Counted from the first letter of the stretch, positions 9,585 to 18,710 are shown. The stretch is 64,000 nt of DNA from Streptomyces roseirectus (GCF_014489635.1 NZ_CP060828.1:372001-436000), one strand, 5' to 3'. The notes: generated by a model not told the origin, from the sequence alone. Translations and numbers: made by a program.

Positions 9585-10720
9585 CGCCGTGTCTCCGTCC
9601 CGGACTCGGCGTGCAGCGCGGCGACTTCCTCGGTGAGGTCGATGCCGGCCGGGCACCAGGCGACGCACCGGCCGCAGCCGACGCAGCCGGAGCTGTCGAA
9701 CTGGTCGTGCCAGGTGGACAGTTTGTGGGTGAGCCACTGCCGGTAGCGGGCCCTCGGCGAGGCCCGGACGGGCCCCTCGTGCAGGTGGGAGAAGTCCAGG
9801 TCGAAGCAGGAGTCCCAGCGCTGCCAGCGCTCGGTGTGGTCGCCGGTGAGGTCGGTGACCTCCTCGGTGGTGACGCAGAAGCAGGTGGGGCAGACCATGG
9901 TGCAGTTGCCGCAGGTCAGACAACGGTCGGCGACGTCGTCCCAGCGGTCGGCCGCCAGGCTCCCGCCCAGTAGGGTGCGCAGGTCGACCGGGGGCAGGGC
10001 GCGGCCCATGCGGTCGCGGGCGGCGTCCACGGCGCCGCGGGCACTGGCCTCGGTGACGAAGTCGGCCCTGCGGTGCGGCAGGGCGTCCAGCAGCCGGGCG
10101 CCCTCCTCGCTGCCGGCGCGCACCAGGAAGCGGTGCCCGTCGTCGTCCACGATCTCGGTCAGCGCGAGGTCGTAGCCGGGGTCGGCGGCGGGGCCGCCGC
10201 CGGTGGAGACGCAGAAGCAGGTCGCGCCGGGCTCGGTGCACTCGGCCGCGATCAGCAGGGCCCGGCGCCTGCGCCGGCCGTACCCGGTGTCCGGGTGCCG
10301 GCCGCCGGTCAGGACCCAGTCCTGGATGGCGATGGCCCGCAGGTCGCAGGGGCGTACCCCGAGGAAGGCGTACGCCGGGGCCTCGGGTTCGGCGGCGGTG
10401 AAGGTCACGTCGCCCTCGGGGGTGCGGTCGGCGCTCCACAGGCGTTCGCGGGCCGGGTGCAGCCAGGACTTCCAGGACTGCGGTCCCGCGCTGTGCGCGA
10501 AGACGGCGCGGTCCTCGCGGCGCACGAGGCGGTAGCGGCCGGCGTCGAGGTCGACGCCCCAGCCGTAGGGGAGCGCGGCGGAGGAGGTCAGTTCGGCGAG
10601 CACGATCGCGCCGTCGCGGACGGTGGGGCCGACGACCGTGCGGCCTTGTGCGACCAGGGTCGCGACGAGCACGCCGAGACCGTCCTCGTCGATCACGGCG
10701 GGGGGCGCGGTGGCGGTCAT
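9581..10720 (-). CDS. hyhB: Hydrogenase iron-sulfur subunit (beta)
   Basis: 379 residues. The N-terminal part has GVRPCDLRAIAIQD and a cysteine-rich segment CTEPGATCFCVSTGGGP typical of anaerobic sulfite reductase A / hydrogenase beta subunits; the C-terminal part carries two [4Fe-4S] motifs, CLTCGNCTMVCPTCFC and GCVGCGRCVAWCPAGID. It passes electrons between the flavin subunit and the catalytic dimer. ATG overlaps the hypC stop (ATGA). The gene lies between hypC and hyhG, so structural and maturation genes are interleaved in a single transcript. Confidence 0.92.
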   Translation of the reverse strand: MTATAPPAVIDEDGLGVLVATLVAQGRTVVGPTVRDGAIVLAELTSSAALPYGWGVDLDAGRYRLVRREDRAVFAHSAGPQSWKSWLHPARERLWSADRTPEGDVTFTAAEPEAPAYAFLGVRPCDLRAIAIQDWVLTGGRHPDTGYGRRRRRALLIAAECTEPGATCFCVSTGGGPAADPGYDLALTEIVDDDGHRFLVRAGSEEGARLLDALPHRRADFVTEASARGAVDAARDRMGRALPPVDLRTLLGGSLAADRWDDVADRCLTCGNCTMVCPTCFCVTTEEVTDLTGDHTERWQRWDSCFDLDFSHLHEGPVRASPRARYRQWLTHKLSTWHDQFDSSGCVGCGRCVAWCPAGIDLTEEVAALHAESGTETRR

Positions 10721-11070
10721 GTCGGTCCCTTCCTTTCGTCGTCCGAGTGGTTTCCCGCGTCCCAGGCCGGTACGCGGGCGGGTGTCTTCGGGAGGGGCCG
10801 ACCGGCCCCGGCGGGCGGCAGGGGTTCCCCCAGTTCGCCCTCCACCGCCCCCGCCATGGCGCGCAGCACGTCGAGCGTGCGGTGCGCCTCGGCCTCGTCG
10901 ACGAGGGTGATCGCGAAGCCGACGTGGACGACGACGTACGCGCCGACCTCGGCGTCGGGGACGCAGCTCAGGCACGCCTCGCGGCGGACGCCGCCGAAGT
11001 CGACGGTGGCCATGCGCAGTCCGGCGTCGTCGTGGATCTCCAGGACGCGCCCCGGGATGCCCAGGCACAC
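10717..11070 (-). CDS. hypC: Hydrogenase maturation chaperone HypC
   Basis: 117 residues. It begins MCLGIPGRVLEI with the essential Cys2, and has the HypC/HupF core DFGGVRREACLSCVPDAEVGAYVVVHVGFAI. HypC partners HypD during assembly of the iron-ligand unit and delivers it to the large subunit. The C-terminal 35-40 residues (proline/glycine-rich, ending DDERKGPT) extend beyond the usual 75-90 residue HypC. Confidence 0.95.
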   Translation of the reverse strand: MCLGIPGRVLEIHDDAGLRMATVDFGGVRREACLSCVPDAEVGAYVVVHVGFAITLVDEAEAHRTLDVLRAMAGAVEGELGEPLPPAGAGRPLPKTPARVPAWDAGNHSDDERKGPT

Positions 11071-11076
11071 GGGTCC

Positions 11077-13365
11077 TCACCTCCTTCCGGTGAGCCGGGC
11101 GGCGGCGATCGCCGCCTGGCCGTAGCTGATGCCGCCGTCCCCGACCGGGACCTGGGAGCCGACCAGGACCCGCAGGCCCTGGGCGCGCAGCCGGCGCCGT
11201 ACGCCGGTCAGCAGCAGGCGGTTGACGAAGCAGCCGCCGCCCAGGCACACCGTGCGCGGTGCCCCGTCCGCGACGGCCCGCGCGACGAGGTCTACGGTGA
11301 CGGCGGCGAGGGTCAGGTGGAACGCGGCGGCCAGGCGGGGTACGGGTTCGCCGTCCAGGCGCCGGCGCAGCAGGTCGGTGAGGGTGGCGGTGGAGTCGTA
11401 CACCCACAGGCCGCCCGCGCGTACGACGCGGTGGGCGAGCGGCAGCGCGTGCTCGTCGCCGGCCGCCGTCTCCAGCAGGGCGGCGGCCTCGCCCTCGTAG
11501 CCGGCCGTGTCGGCGAGGCCGAGCAGGCAGGCGACGGTGTCGAAGAGCCGTCCGGCGCTGGAGGCGCGCGGGCAGTTGACGTCCCGGGCGACCATGGCGC
11601 GCACGCCGGCGGCCTCCCGGGGGTCGAGGCGACCGGTGAAGGCGGCGGTGAGGGGGGCGTCGGGCAGTGGTGTGCCCAGTGCCTCGGCGCCGAGCAGGTG
11701 GCCGAGCGCGGTGCGGGTGGGGTGGCGGACCGCGGCGTCGCCGCCGGGCAGGGGCGCGGTCGCGAACCGGCCGGCGCGGTGGTAGCCGGTCAGGTCGGCG
11801 ACCAGGATCTCGCCGCCCCACAGGGTGCCGTCGTCGCCCAGTCCCAGGCCGTCGTAGGCGACGCCGAGGAAGGGGCCGCGCACGTGGTGTTCGGCGGCGC
11901 AGGCGGCGATGTGGGCGTGGTGGTGCTGCACCGGGGTGCGGGGCAGCGGTTGCCGCAGCGCCCACTGGGTGGAGAGGTAGCCGGGGTGCAGGTCGTGGGC
12001 CAGGAGGCGGGGCTGGACGCCGGTGAGGCGGCGCAGGTGGTCGTACGACGTCAGGAACGCCTCGTAGGTCTCCGGGCCGCTGAGGTCGCCGGTGTGCGGG
12101 CCGAGGTGGGCGCGGCCGTCGGCGGCGAGGGTGAACGTGTGCTTGAGGTGGGCGCCGGCGCCGGCCACCGGTGGGCTCGCGGGGAGCGGCAGCGGGGCGG
12201 GGGCGAGGCCCCGGGCGCGGCGCAGGGTGATCCGGGTGCGGCCGGTGAACTGGACCACGGAGTCGTCGTGGCGGGAGCGGATGGGCCGGTCGTGGGTGAG
12301 GAAGCCGTCGGCGAGCGCGTCCAGGGTGCGGCGGGCCTCGGCGTCGTCGACGGCGATGGGGGCGTCGCCGAGGTTGCCGCTGGTGACCACGAGGGGGCGG
12401 GCCAGTTCGTCGAGGAGGAGGTGGTGCAGGCCGGTGGTGGGCAGGAACAGGCCGATCCGGTCCAGGCCGGGGTGCACCCCGGGGGCCAGGGGCGGCGGGC
12501 CGTGCGGGCGGCGCCGGGCGAGCAGGACGACGGGGCGCTCCGGGGAGGTCAGGGCCTGCCGTTCGCCGGCGCCGACGCGTGCCAGCCGGGTCGCGGCCCC
12601 CAGGTCCCCCACCAGCACCGCGAACGGTTTCGCCGGGCGGTGCTTGCGGCGGCGCAGCGCGGTCACGGACCGCTGGTCGCCCGCGTCGCACACCAGCTGG
12701 TAGCCGCCGAGTCCCTTGAGGGCGACGATCCCGCCGTCGCCGATCGTCCGCACCGCCGCGTGCAGCGCCTCCTCGCCGCGCAGCGCCTCCCAGGCCAGGC
12801 GCGGGCCGCAGGCGGGGCAGGCGACGGGTTCGGCGTGGAAGCGGCGGTCGGTGGGGTCGGCGTACTCGGCCGCGCAGTCCGGGCACATCGGAAAGCGCCG
12901 CATGGTGGTGCGGATCCGGTCGTAGGGCAGGTCCTCGATGATCGTGGCGCGGGGGCCGCAGTCGGTGCAGTTGACGAACGGGTAGCGGTGGCGGCGGTCG
13001 GCGGGGTTCCTGAGGTCGTCCAGGCAGGCGGCGCAGATCGCCGCGTCGGGCGGGATCTCGCGGGTGGTGGTGCCGGGGCGGGCGGGCGTGCTGCGGCGCA
13101 CCTCGAAGCCGGGGGCGGGCGCCGGGCGGCGGGCGCTCTCCGTCAGCAGGACCTTGCGGACCCGGGCGAGCGGCGGGGCCTCGTGGCGCAGGCGGGCGGC
13201 GAACCGCCGCACGGCGTCCGGTGGTCCGGTGACCTCGCCCTCCACGTGGCCGTCGACGTTGGCGACCCAGCCGTCGAGGCCGAGTGCGGCGGCGGTGCGG
13301 TGGACGAAGGGGCGGAAGCCCACGCCCTGGACGGTGCCCTCGACGTGGAAGCGGCGTACGGTCAT
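11077..13365 (-). CDS. hypF: Carbamoyltransferase HypF
   Basis: 762 residues. HypF makes the carbamoyl group for CN ligands from carbamoyl phosphate and ATP. Domains in order: acylphosphatase-like (VEGTVQGVGFRPFVHRTA, residues 8-25), zinc-finger pairs (CAACLDDL, CTDCGPRATI, CPDCAAEY, CPACGPRL), YrdC-like Sua5 domain (about 195-380: KGLGGYQLVCDA, RKHRPAKPFAVLV), and the Kae1-like carbamoyltransferase domain (VQHHHAHIAACAAEH, GVAYDGLGLGDDGTLWGGE, CLGGGCFVN). ATG overlaps the endopeptidase stop. Full length and motifs intact. Confidence 0.96.
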   Translation of the reverse strand: MTVRRFHVEGTVQGVGFRPFVHRTAAALGLDGWVANVDGHVEGEVTGPPDAVRRFAARLRHEAPPLARVRKVLLTESARRPAPAPGFEVRRSTPARPGTTTREIPPDAAICAACLDDLRNPADRRHRYPFVNCTDCGPRATIIEDLPYDRIRTTMRRFPMCPDCAAEYADPTDRRFHAEPVACPACGPRLAWEALRGEEALHAAVRTIGDGGIVALKGLGGYQLVCDAGDQRSVTALRRRKHRPAKPFAVLVGDLGAATRLARVGAGERQALTSPERPVVLLARRRPHGPPPLAPGVHPGLDRIGLFLPTTGLHHLLLDELARPLVVTSGNLGDAPIAVDDAEARRTLDALADGFLTHDRPIRSRHDDSVVQFTGRTRITLRRARGLAPAPLPLPASPPVAGAGAHLKHTFTLAADGRAHLGPHTGDLSGPETYEAFLTSYDHLRRLTGVQPRLLAHDLHPGYLSTQWALRQPLPRTPVQHHHAHIAACAAEHHVRGPFLGVAYDGLGLGDDGTLWGGEILVADLTGYHRAGRFATAPLPGGDAAVRHPTRTALGHLLGAEALGTPLPDAPLTAAFTGRLDPREAAGVRAMVARDVNCPRASSAGRLFDTVACLLGLADTAGYEGEAAALLETAAGDEHALPLAHRVVRAGGLWVYDSTATLTDLLRRRLDGEPVPRLAAAFHLTLAAVTVDLVARAVADGAPRTVCLGGGCFVNRLLLTGVRRRLRAQGLRVLVGSQVPVGDGGISYGQAAIAAARLTGRR

Positions 13366-13847
13366 GGCCGCCGCCTCGCGACCTCGTGCGCGATCGCCTC
13401 GACGAGGGCGGGGACGGCGGCCTCGACGGCGGGTGACAGGCCCCTGCCGAAGGAGCCGTCGGCGCCCTCCACCGCGTACACGACCAGGTGGAGCGGGAGC
13501 CGGTCCAGGATCCGGGCGAGTTCGACGGCCTCGCCGAGGCCCAGCCCGTGCGAGCTGGTGGCCGTGGGCGGGGCCAGCCGGCCGCGGTCGAGGGCGATGC
13601 GGTGCACGCGGCCGGGGGTGCCTGGGTGGGCGTGGGCGGCGTCGACGACCACGGCGAGGGCGGCGTCCTCCCACAGGCCCATCAGCCGTGCGGGGTCGCC
13701 GTCGCAGGTGGCGAGGACGGTTCCCGGGGGCAGTGGCCGCACGCCGGCCCGCTGGCGCAGCCGGGCGACGACGGCCCCGCCCACTCCGTCGTCGCGGCGG
13801 AAGTCGTTCCCCACGCCGATCACGACGGCGGGTCGGGTCTTCGTCAT
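13362..13847 (-). CDS. Hydrogenase maturation endopeptidase (HyaD/HycI family)
   Basis: 161 residues. It opens with VVIGVGNDFRRDDGVGGAVV, the family signature with the metal-binding aspartate, and has VVVDAAHAHPGTPGRVHRIA and SSHGLGLGEAVELARIL, where the histidine is the third nickel contact. It removes the C-terminal tail of the large subunit once nickel is in place. ATG at 13845-13847 matches family starts; a longer frame upstream is only compositional. It is the first gene of the hydrogenase operon and has a palindromic box about 37 bases upstream. Confidence 0.9.
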   Translation of the reverse strand: MTKTRPAVVIGVGNDFRRDDGVGGAVVARLRQRAGVRPLPPGTVLATCDGDPARLMGLWEDAALAVVVDAAHAHPGTPGRVHRIALDRGRLAPPTATSSHGLGLGEAVELARILDRLPLHLVVYAVEGADGSFGRGLSPAVEAAVPALVEAIAHEVARRRP

Positions 13848-13884
13848 GGCTCCCACGGTGGGCGCCGCCGCGTGGGCCCGGCAG

Positions 13885-13898
13885 GGGCCGAACGGCCC
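13885..13898. promoter_or_regulatory. OsdR/DosR-like palindromic box, hydrogenase operon
   Basis: GGGCCGAACGGCCC, about 37 bases before the endopeptidase ATG; a likely activator site for the hydrogenase operon. Confidence 0.6.
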
Positions 13899-13974
13899 GG
13901 GGGCGGTGGCCGGTGGTCCTGTGCGGTGCGGTGTCCGGGAAGGCGGACGTGCGCCTTCCGGCCGTCCGGGGGCC

Positions 13975-13992
13975 GAGGGCCGTACGGCCCTC
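13975..13992. promoter_or_regulatory. OsdR/DosR-like palindromic box (perfect 18-mer)
   Basis: GAGGGCCGTACGGCCCTC is a perfect palindrome, 128 bases from the hydrogenase operon start and about 211 from the ABC ATPase start. It may serve either direction. Confidence 0.6.
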
Positions 13993-14203
13993 CCGAACGC
14001 GCCGGTCGGCTCTCGCACACCGGGCGGGCCGCGCCGAGGCTGGGGACGGACCGAGGGCGCGGCGGTGTCGTCGACGCGGGCGCCCGCCGCCGGAGCAGGC
14101 CGACGATCCGCGGGCCTGTCTCCACGGGCCGCACGCCGTGCCGCGGCCGCGTTTCGCGCAGGAGGAAGAGAGCCACGTCTCGCTCGCGTCTTGAGGAGAT
14201 CTC

Positions 14204-15154
14204 ATGAACGTCCCTGTGCTCGACTGCTCCGGCCTGGTGCGGCGCTTCGGCGGACGCGCCGTCGTCGACGGTGTGAGCCTGAGCGTCGCGCCCGGTGAGA
14301 CGTACGGGCTGCTCGGGCCGAACGGCGCCGGGAAGACGACCACGATCAGAATGGTGTGCGGGCTGCTGCGTCCCGACGCGGGGACCGTGCACGTGGCGGG
14401 CCGGCCGGTGACCACGGCCGCGGGGCCCGCGAAACGGCTCATCGGCTTCGTCCCCCAGGACGTGGCCCTGTACCCGGACCTCAGTGTCCGGGAGAACCTC
14501 CGCTTCTTCGGCCGCCTGTACCGGCTGCCGCGCCGGGTCCGGGAACGGCGCGTCGACGAGGTCCTGGACCTCGTCGAACTGCGTGAGCGGGCCGGTGACC
14601 GGGTCGACTCGCTCTCCGGCGGCATGCGCAGACGGCTCAACATCGGCGCCGGGCTGGTGCACGCGCCGACGCTGCTGGTGCTGGACGAACCGACGGTCGG
14701 CGTCGATCCGCAGAGCCGGCACGCGATCATGGAGAGTGTCACCCGGTTCGGGCAGCAGGGCATGGCCGTCCTCTACACCACGCACTACATGGAGGAGGCC
14801 GAACGCCTCTGCGACCGCGTCGGCATCATCGACCGGGGCCGCCTCGTCGTGGAGGGCGCTCCACGCGAGTTGGTGTCGCTGGTGGCCGAGCGGGACCGGG
14901 TGCGGCTGACGGCCGTGGGGGACCTGGCGGCGTACACCGAGGCGTGCCGCGCGTTCGCGCGCGTCGGGGGCGTGGCCCGCACCGGTGAGCGCGGCGAGGT
15001 CGTGGAGCTGGTCGTGGAGGACGCCCGCAGTCTGCTGCCCGGCCTCATCGCGCTGGCCCACGACAACGGCGTCGACATCCGCGGTGTGGAGATCGACGAA
15101 CCCGATCTGGAGACGGTCTTCCTCCATCTGACCGGCACCGCCCTGAGGGAGTGA
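14204..15154 (+). CDS. ABC transporter ATP-binding protein (ABC-2 / DrrA type)
   Basis: 316 residues. Walker A GPNGAGKTT (about residue 40), Q-loop VPQDVALYPDLSVRENL, signature LSGGMRRRL, Walker B LLVLDEPTVGVDP, and switch histidine in TTHYMEEAERLCD. The C-terminal ~90 residues are the extra domain usual in ABC-2 exporter ATPases. It would power the two permeases encoded directly downstream (6 bases, then ATGA overlap). Substrate cannot be read from sequence; drug or lipid export is typical. Confidence 0.93.
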   Translation: MNVPVLDCSGLVRRFGGRAVVDGVSLSVAPGETYGLLGPNGAGKTTTIRMVCGLLRPDAGTVHVAGRPVTTAAGPAKRLIGFVPQDVALYPDLSVRENLRFFGRLYRLPRRVRERRVDEVLDLVELRERAGDRVDSLSGGMRRRLNIGAGLVHAPTLLVLDEPTVGVDPQSRHAIMESVTRFGQQGMAVLYTTHYMEEAERLCDRVGIIDRGRLVVEGAPRELVSLVAERDRVRLTAVGDLAAYTEACRAFARVGGVARTGERGEVVELVVEDARSLLPGLIALAHDNGVDIRGVEIDEPDLETVFLHLTGTALRE

Positions 15155-15160
15155 GCGCTC

Positions 15161-16330
15161 GTGCGTGTCGTGTTCGCCATCACGGCCAAGGACCTGCGCC
15201 AGCGGCTGCGTGACAGGTCGGCCTGGGTGATCGTGTTCCTGGCCCCGGTGCTGATCTCCGCGCTGATGGCCCTGGCCTTCCAGCACAACTCCGAGTTCCG
15301 CGCGGACCTCGGAGTTGTGGACCTGGACCGGGGTCCGGCCGCGGCCGGGCTCGCCCGAGCGCTCGGCGGTCCGCAGCTCGCCGGTACGGTCCGGGTGCGC
15401 CGGTACGACGACGCGGGCGCGGCGCGGCGGGCGGTGGACGCGGGGCGGGTGCACGCGGCGATCGTGGTGCCCGAGGGGTTCACGGCCTCGGTGCGCGGTG
15501 GCGGCGCGTCGCCCGTGACGGTGTTCGACAGCGTCGACTTCGGTCTCCAGGCGCAGCTCGCGCGCGCGGTCACCGAGTCGTATGTCGCGCAGGTCGACGC
15601 CGACCGGCTGTCCGTGGCGACGGCGGTGGCGGCGGGTGCGCCGTCCCGGGACGTCGCGCGGCTGGCCGCCGAGGCCGCCCGGCTGCGGCTGCCGGAACAG
15701 GCCCGGCCGCGGGGGCTGTCCGACGATCCGCTGAAGGTCATCAGCTACTTCGGGCCGAGCATGGGCATGTTCTTCGTGCTGTTCACGGTCGGGTTCGGGG
15801 CACGCGGCTATTTCGTCGAGCGGGATCAGGGCACGCTCGACCGGATCGCGGCGGCGCCCGTCGGGCGTGGCGTGCTGCTGGTCGGCAAGTCGCTGTCGGC
15901 CTTCGTGTACAGCCTGGCGGGCCTCGTGAGCGTGACGGTCGTGTCGTGGCTGGCCTTCGGTGCCCGCTGGGCCGACCCGTTCGGGGTGGCGGTCCTCGGT
16001 GTGGCCATGGCGGTGGCGGTGGTGTGCCTGACCGCGCTCGTGATCGCGCTCGCCCGGTCCGAGCGGCAGGCCGAGGGGCTCGCGTCGATCACGGTGTTCG
16101 CGCTCGCCCTGCTCGGCGGGAACTTCGTCTTCGCCGCGAGCAGCACGCCCGCGATACGCCGTCTCGCGCTGTTCACGCCCAACGGGTGGGCCCTGCGCGG
16201 GTTCACCGACCTGGGCACCGGGGTGCGCGGCTGGGCCGCGGTCGGGGCTCCGCTGCTCGGCATCGCCGCGTTCTGCGGGGCCGTCGTGGCCGTGACGGCC
16301 GTGCTGCTGCGTCTGAGGAGGCCGCGATGA
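15161..16330 (+). CDS. ABC-2 type permease
   Basis: 389 residues starting at GTG. One N-terminal membrane helix (WVIVFLAPVLISALMALAF, about 18-36), a large extracytoplasmic region (about 40-200), then five hydrophobic helices from about 205 (FGPSMGMFFVLFTVGFGARG) to the C-terminus, the standard ABC-2 membrane layout. Its partner permease starts inside its stop codon, suggesting a heterodimeric pore. Confidence 0.88.
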   Translation: MRVVFAITAKDLRQRLRDRSAWVIVFLAPVLISALMALAFQHNSEFRADLGVVDLDRGPAAAGLARALGGPQLAGTVRVRRYDDAGAARRAVDAGRVHAAIVVPEGFTASVRGGGASPVTVFDSVDFGLQAQLARAVTESYVAQVDADRLSVATAVAAGAPSRDVARLAAEAARLRLPEQARPRGLSDDPLKVISYFGPSMGMFFVLFTVGFGARGYFVERDQGTLDRIAAAPVGRGVLLVGKSLSAFVYSLAGLVSVTVVSWLAFGARWADPFGVAVLGVAMAVAVVCLTALVIALARSERQAEGLASITVFALALLGGNFVFAASSTPAIRRLALFTPNGWALRGFTDLGTGVRGWAAVGAPLLGIAAFCGAVVAVTAVLLRLRRPR

Positions 16331-17502
16331 CCGCGTTCGCCGTGACCTGGGCCACCGTGCTGCGGACGGTGCGCGACCGCACGGCCCTGTTCTTCATGGT
16401 GCTGCTCCCGGTGGCGATCATCGTCGTGCTCGGGGTCACGATCCGCGGGTTCGACGAGTTCCGGGTGGGGCTGGTCCCGGCCGGGCGACCGGGTCCCCTC
16501 GCCCAGGAGCTCACCTCGGACCTGGAGCGGGCGCCTGGCCTGCGGACCCGGGGGTACGCGGACGCCGCGGACGCGCGCACCGCGTTGCGACGGGCCGAAC
16601 TGGACGCGGTGGTGCTGGTGCCCGCGGCTCTGGACGAGGAGGTCCGGGCCGGCCGCGAGGTCACCGTCACCGTGCTCGTCGAGCCCTCCGGCAGCACCGG
16701 GCACGCCGCCGTCTCCTCCGTGTCGGCCGTCGTCGCCGCGCACGCCGCGCGGCTGCAGGCCGCGCGCTTCGCGACCGAACAGGCCGGCGGCACCTTCGAC
16801 GGGAATCTCGCCGTGGCCCGCCGTACCGGACACACCTCCGTCCCCGTCACCGTGCGTACCCGGACGGTCGACGGGCAGAGCGAATTCCTGCCGCTGGGCT
16901 ACAGCTACAGCACGCCCACCATGCTGGTGCTGTTCGTGTTCATCAACGCCCTGGGGGGCGGCGCGGCCATCGTCGGGACCCGGGGGACGGGCGTGTACGC
17001 CCGTGCCCTCGCGGCTCCGGTGCCCACCGGTGCCCTGGTGCTCGGCGAGACGGTCGCGCATCTGCTGCTGGCGCTGGTCCAGTCCGTGGTGATCGTGGGG
17101 GTCGGTGCGGTCGCCTTCGGCGTCGGCTGGGGCGACCCGCTCGCCGCCGCGGTCCTCGTGGCCTTGTGGGCGCTGGTCGGCACGGGGGCGGGTGTGCTGG
17201 CCGGGGCGCTGGCGCGGACTCCGGAGCAGGTGCACGCGGTCGGTCCGGCGTCGGGGATCGTGCTGGGCATGCTGGGGGGCTGTATGTGGCCCCTGGTGCT
17301 CGTCCCCGGCTGGCTGAGCACGGCCGGTCACGCGGTGCCGCACGCCTGGGCGGTGGACGCGTGGACGACGCTGCTCTCCCATGACGGGGACCTGGCGGCG
17401 ATCCTGCCCGACCTGGGTGTCCTCGCCGCCTTCGCGGCGGCGCTCCTCTCGCTCGCGGCACTGGCGCTGAGGCGCCGTCTGACCTCGGTGCCGGCGAGGT
17501 GA
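16327..17502 (+). CDS. ABC-2 type permease, second subunit
   Basis: 391 residues with the same topology as the upstream permease: first helix ALFFMVLLPVAIIVVLGVTI (about 21-40), a long external loop, and the helix bundle from about 200 (STPTMLVLFVFINALGGGAA) to residue 380. ATGA overlap with the first permease. The three genes form one exporter operon. Confidence 0.88.
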   Translation: MTAFAVTWATVLRTVRDRTALFFMVLLPVAIIVVLGVTIRGFDEFRVGLVPAGRPGPLAQELTSDLERAPGLRTRGYADAADARTALRRAELDAVVLVPAALDEEVRAGREVTVTVLVEPSGSTGHAAVSSVSAVVAAHAARLQAARFATEQAGGTFDGNLAVARRTGHTSVPVTVRTRTVDGQSEFLPLGYSYSTPTMLVLFVFINALGGGAAIVGTRGTGVYARALAAPVPTGALVLGETVAHLLLALVQSVVIVGVGAVAFGVGWGDPLAAAVLVALWALVGTGAGVLAGALARTPEQVHAVGPASGIVLGMLGGCMWPLVLVPGWLSTAGHAVPHAWAVDAWTTLLSHDGDLAAILPDLGVLAAFAAALLSLAALALRRRLTSVPAR

Positions 17503-17564
17503 CCGGCCGTATCCCGCCCGGCGTGCGCGAGGCCGCCGGGTCTTCTCGTCAGGAGGCACATGTC

Positions 17565-18386
17565 ATGCAACGCGTGGTCGTCGTCGGTGTGGACCGGTCC
17601 CTGCGTGCCCGTGACGCCGCCGGCTGGGCGGCCGGTGAGGCGGTCCGGCGCTCGCTGCCCCTGCGGGTGGTGCATGTGACGCCCCCGGGCGGGCCCGAGG
17701 GGGCGGACGGGTGGCCGCACCACCCGGAACAGGCGGTGGCTCTTGTCGCGGCCGAGCTCACCGCGCGGCATCCGGGTCTGGCGGTCGAATGCCGGTGGCC
17801 GACGGGTGTCGCCGCCCACGTCATCGGCGCGCACGCCGCGGCATCGGACCTGATCGTGCTCGGTCTGCGCGGTGAGGGCGGCCGGGCCGGGCTGGCCCTG
17901 GGGTCGACGGCGTCGGCCGTGGCCGCGACGGCCCGCTGTCCGGTGGTGCTGGTGCCGAGCCGGCCCGGCGACGCGGAGCCACCCCGTCGTCAGAGCCGGA
18001 TCACCGCCGCTGTCGATGCCCGTGATCCGGCGGAAGGGGCCCTCGGTTTCGCCTTCGACAGCGCACGGCTGCACGGAGCCTGGCTGCACACCCTGCACGC
18101 CGAGGCGGGCCCGGGCGGGAAGAGGGAGCGTGTCGCGTACGCCGACCGTTCGTCCCGCAAGGGCAGGCTCCTGGCGCACACGGTGCGCCCCTGGCAGGAG
18201 AAGTACCCGGATGTGCGGGTCTGGGAGGACGTGGCGCTGTGCGGCCCGGTGACCGCTCTGGCCGACGCCTCGCGGGGCACCGGACTGCTGGTGCTGGGGA
18301 GGCGGGCCGGCGCCCGCGGGCTGGGCCCGGTCGCGGACGCCGTCGCGCGGCGCACGAGGTGTCCGCTCGCGGTGGTGCCCGGGTGA
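17565..18386 (+). CDS. Universal stress protein, tandem UspA domains
   Basis: 273 residues. Domain 1 (about 1-140) begins RVVVVGVDRSLRARDAAGWA and ends with the ATP-loop pattern LIVLGLRGEGGRAGLALGST; domain 2 (about 145-273) ends LLVLGRRAGARGLGPVADAV then CPLAVVP. A start at 17565 is chosen because AGGAGG lies 8 bases upstream; a GTG overlapping the permease stop would add 22 unrelated residues. Tandem USPs of this kind are typical of DosR/OsdR regulons. It sits 62 bases after the exporter operon and may be read through from it. Confidence 0.92.
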   Translation: MQRVVVVGVDRSLRARDAAGWAAGEAVRRSLPLRVVHVTPPGGPEGADGWPHHPEQAVALVAAELTARHPGLAVECRWPTGVAAHVIGAHAAASDLIVLGLRGEGGRAGLALGSTASAVAATARCPVVLVPSRPGDAEPPRRQSRITAAVDARDPAEGALGFAFDSARLHGAWLHTLHAEAGPGGKRERVAYADRSSRKGRLLAHTVRPWQEKYPDVRVWEDVALCGPVTALADASRGTGLLVLGRRAGARGLGPVADAVARRTRCPLAVVPG

Positions 18387-18710
18387 CGTCCGTCGCGGGC
18401 GGGCCGGCTGTTCCCGTCGCCGTGCGGGGAGGCGGCGACGGTCGCGGCCGGACGGGAGCGGCGCCGGAGGACGGGCAGCACCGGCCGTGAGAGGGCCGTT
18501 CGCCCCGCGGAACAGTCCGATCGGCCCTGCCGGGCAACCCCGTGTCGTGGTGATGGTGGGTGGGAAGCCGCCTTCCGGCGCGTGCGGCGCCGATGTCCGA
18601 GGGGTCCCGGTCGTGCGGACCGACCGAGCCGCTGGTTCCTCACCGCTCGGGGTGCGGCGGCACGTCCGTGCGTTCGTGCACCACGACTTCTCCCGAAGGG
18701 AGCGCGCACC
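18387..18710. other. Intergenic region before the DUF4389 gene
   Basis: 324 bases without a supportable gene. It holds two palindromic boxes (18493-18506, 18514-18528) in its middle third. Confidence 0.6.
18493..18528. promoter_or_regulatory. Two adjacent OsdR/DosR-like boxes
   Basis: GGGCCGTTCGCCCC at 18493-18506 and AGTCCGATCGGCCCT at 18514-18528, about 21 bases centre to centre (two helical turns), about 185 bases before the DUF4389 start. Confidence 0.5.

Larger units (their letters stand above)
13848..14203. other. Divergent promoter region, hydrogenase operon / ABC exporter
   Basis: 356 bases without a gene. It contains two copies of the recurrent palindrome (13885-13898 and 13975-13992). 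The right part up to the RBS of the ABC ATPase gene shows nothing else I can support. Confidence 0.7.

Noticed and set aside
10648..14298. 1,216-codon plus-strand frame across the hydrogenase maturation genes
   Set aside because: Antisense shadow caused by strong third-position GC bias; no recognisable domains and covers hypF, hypC and the endopeptidase.
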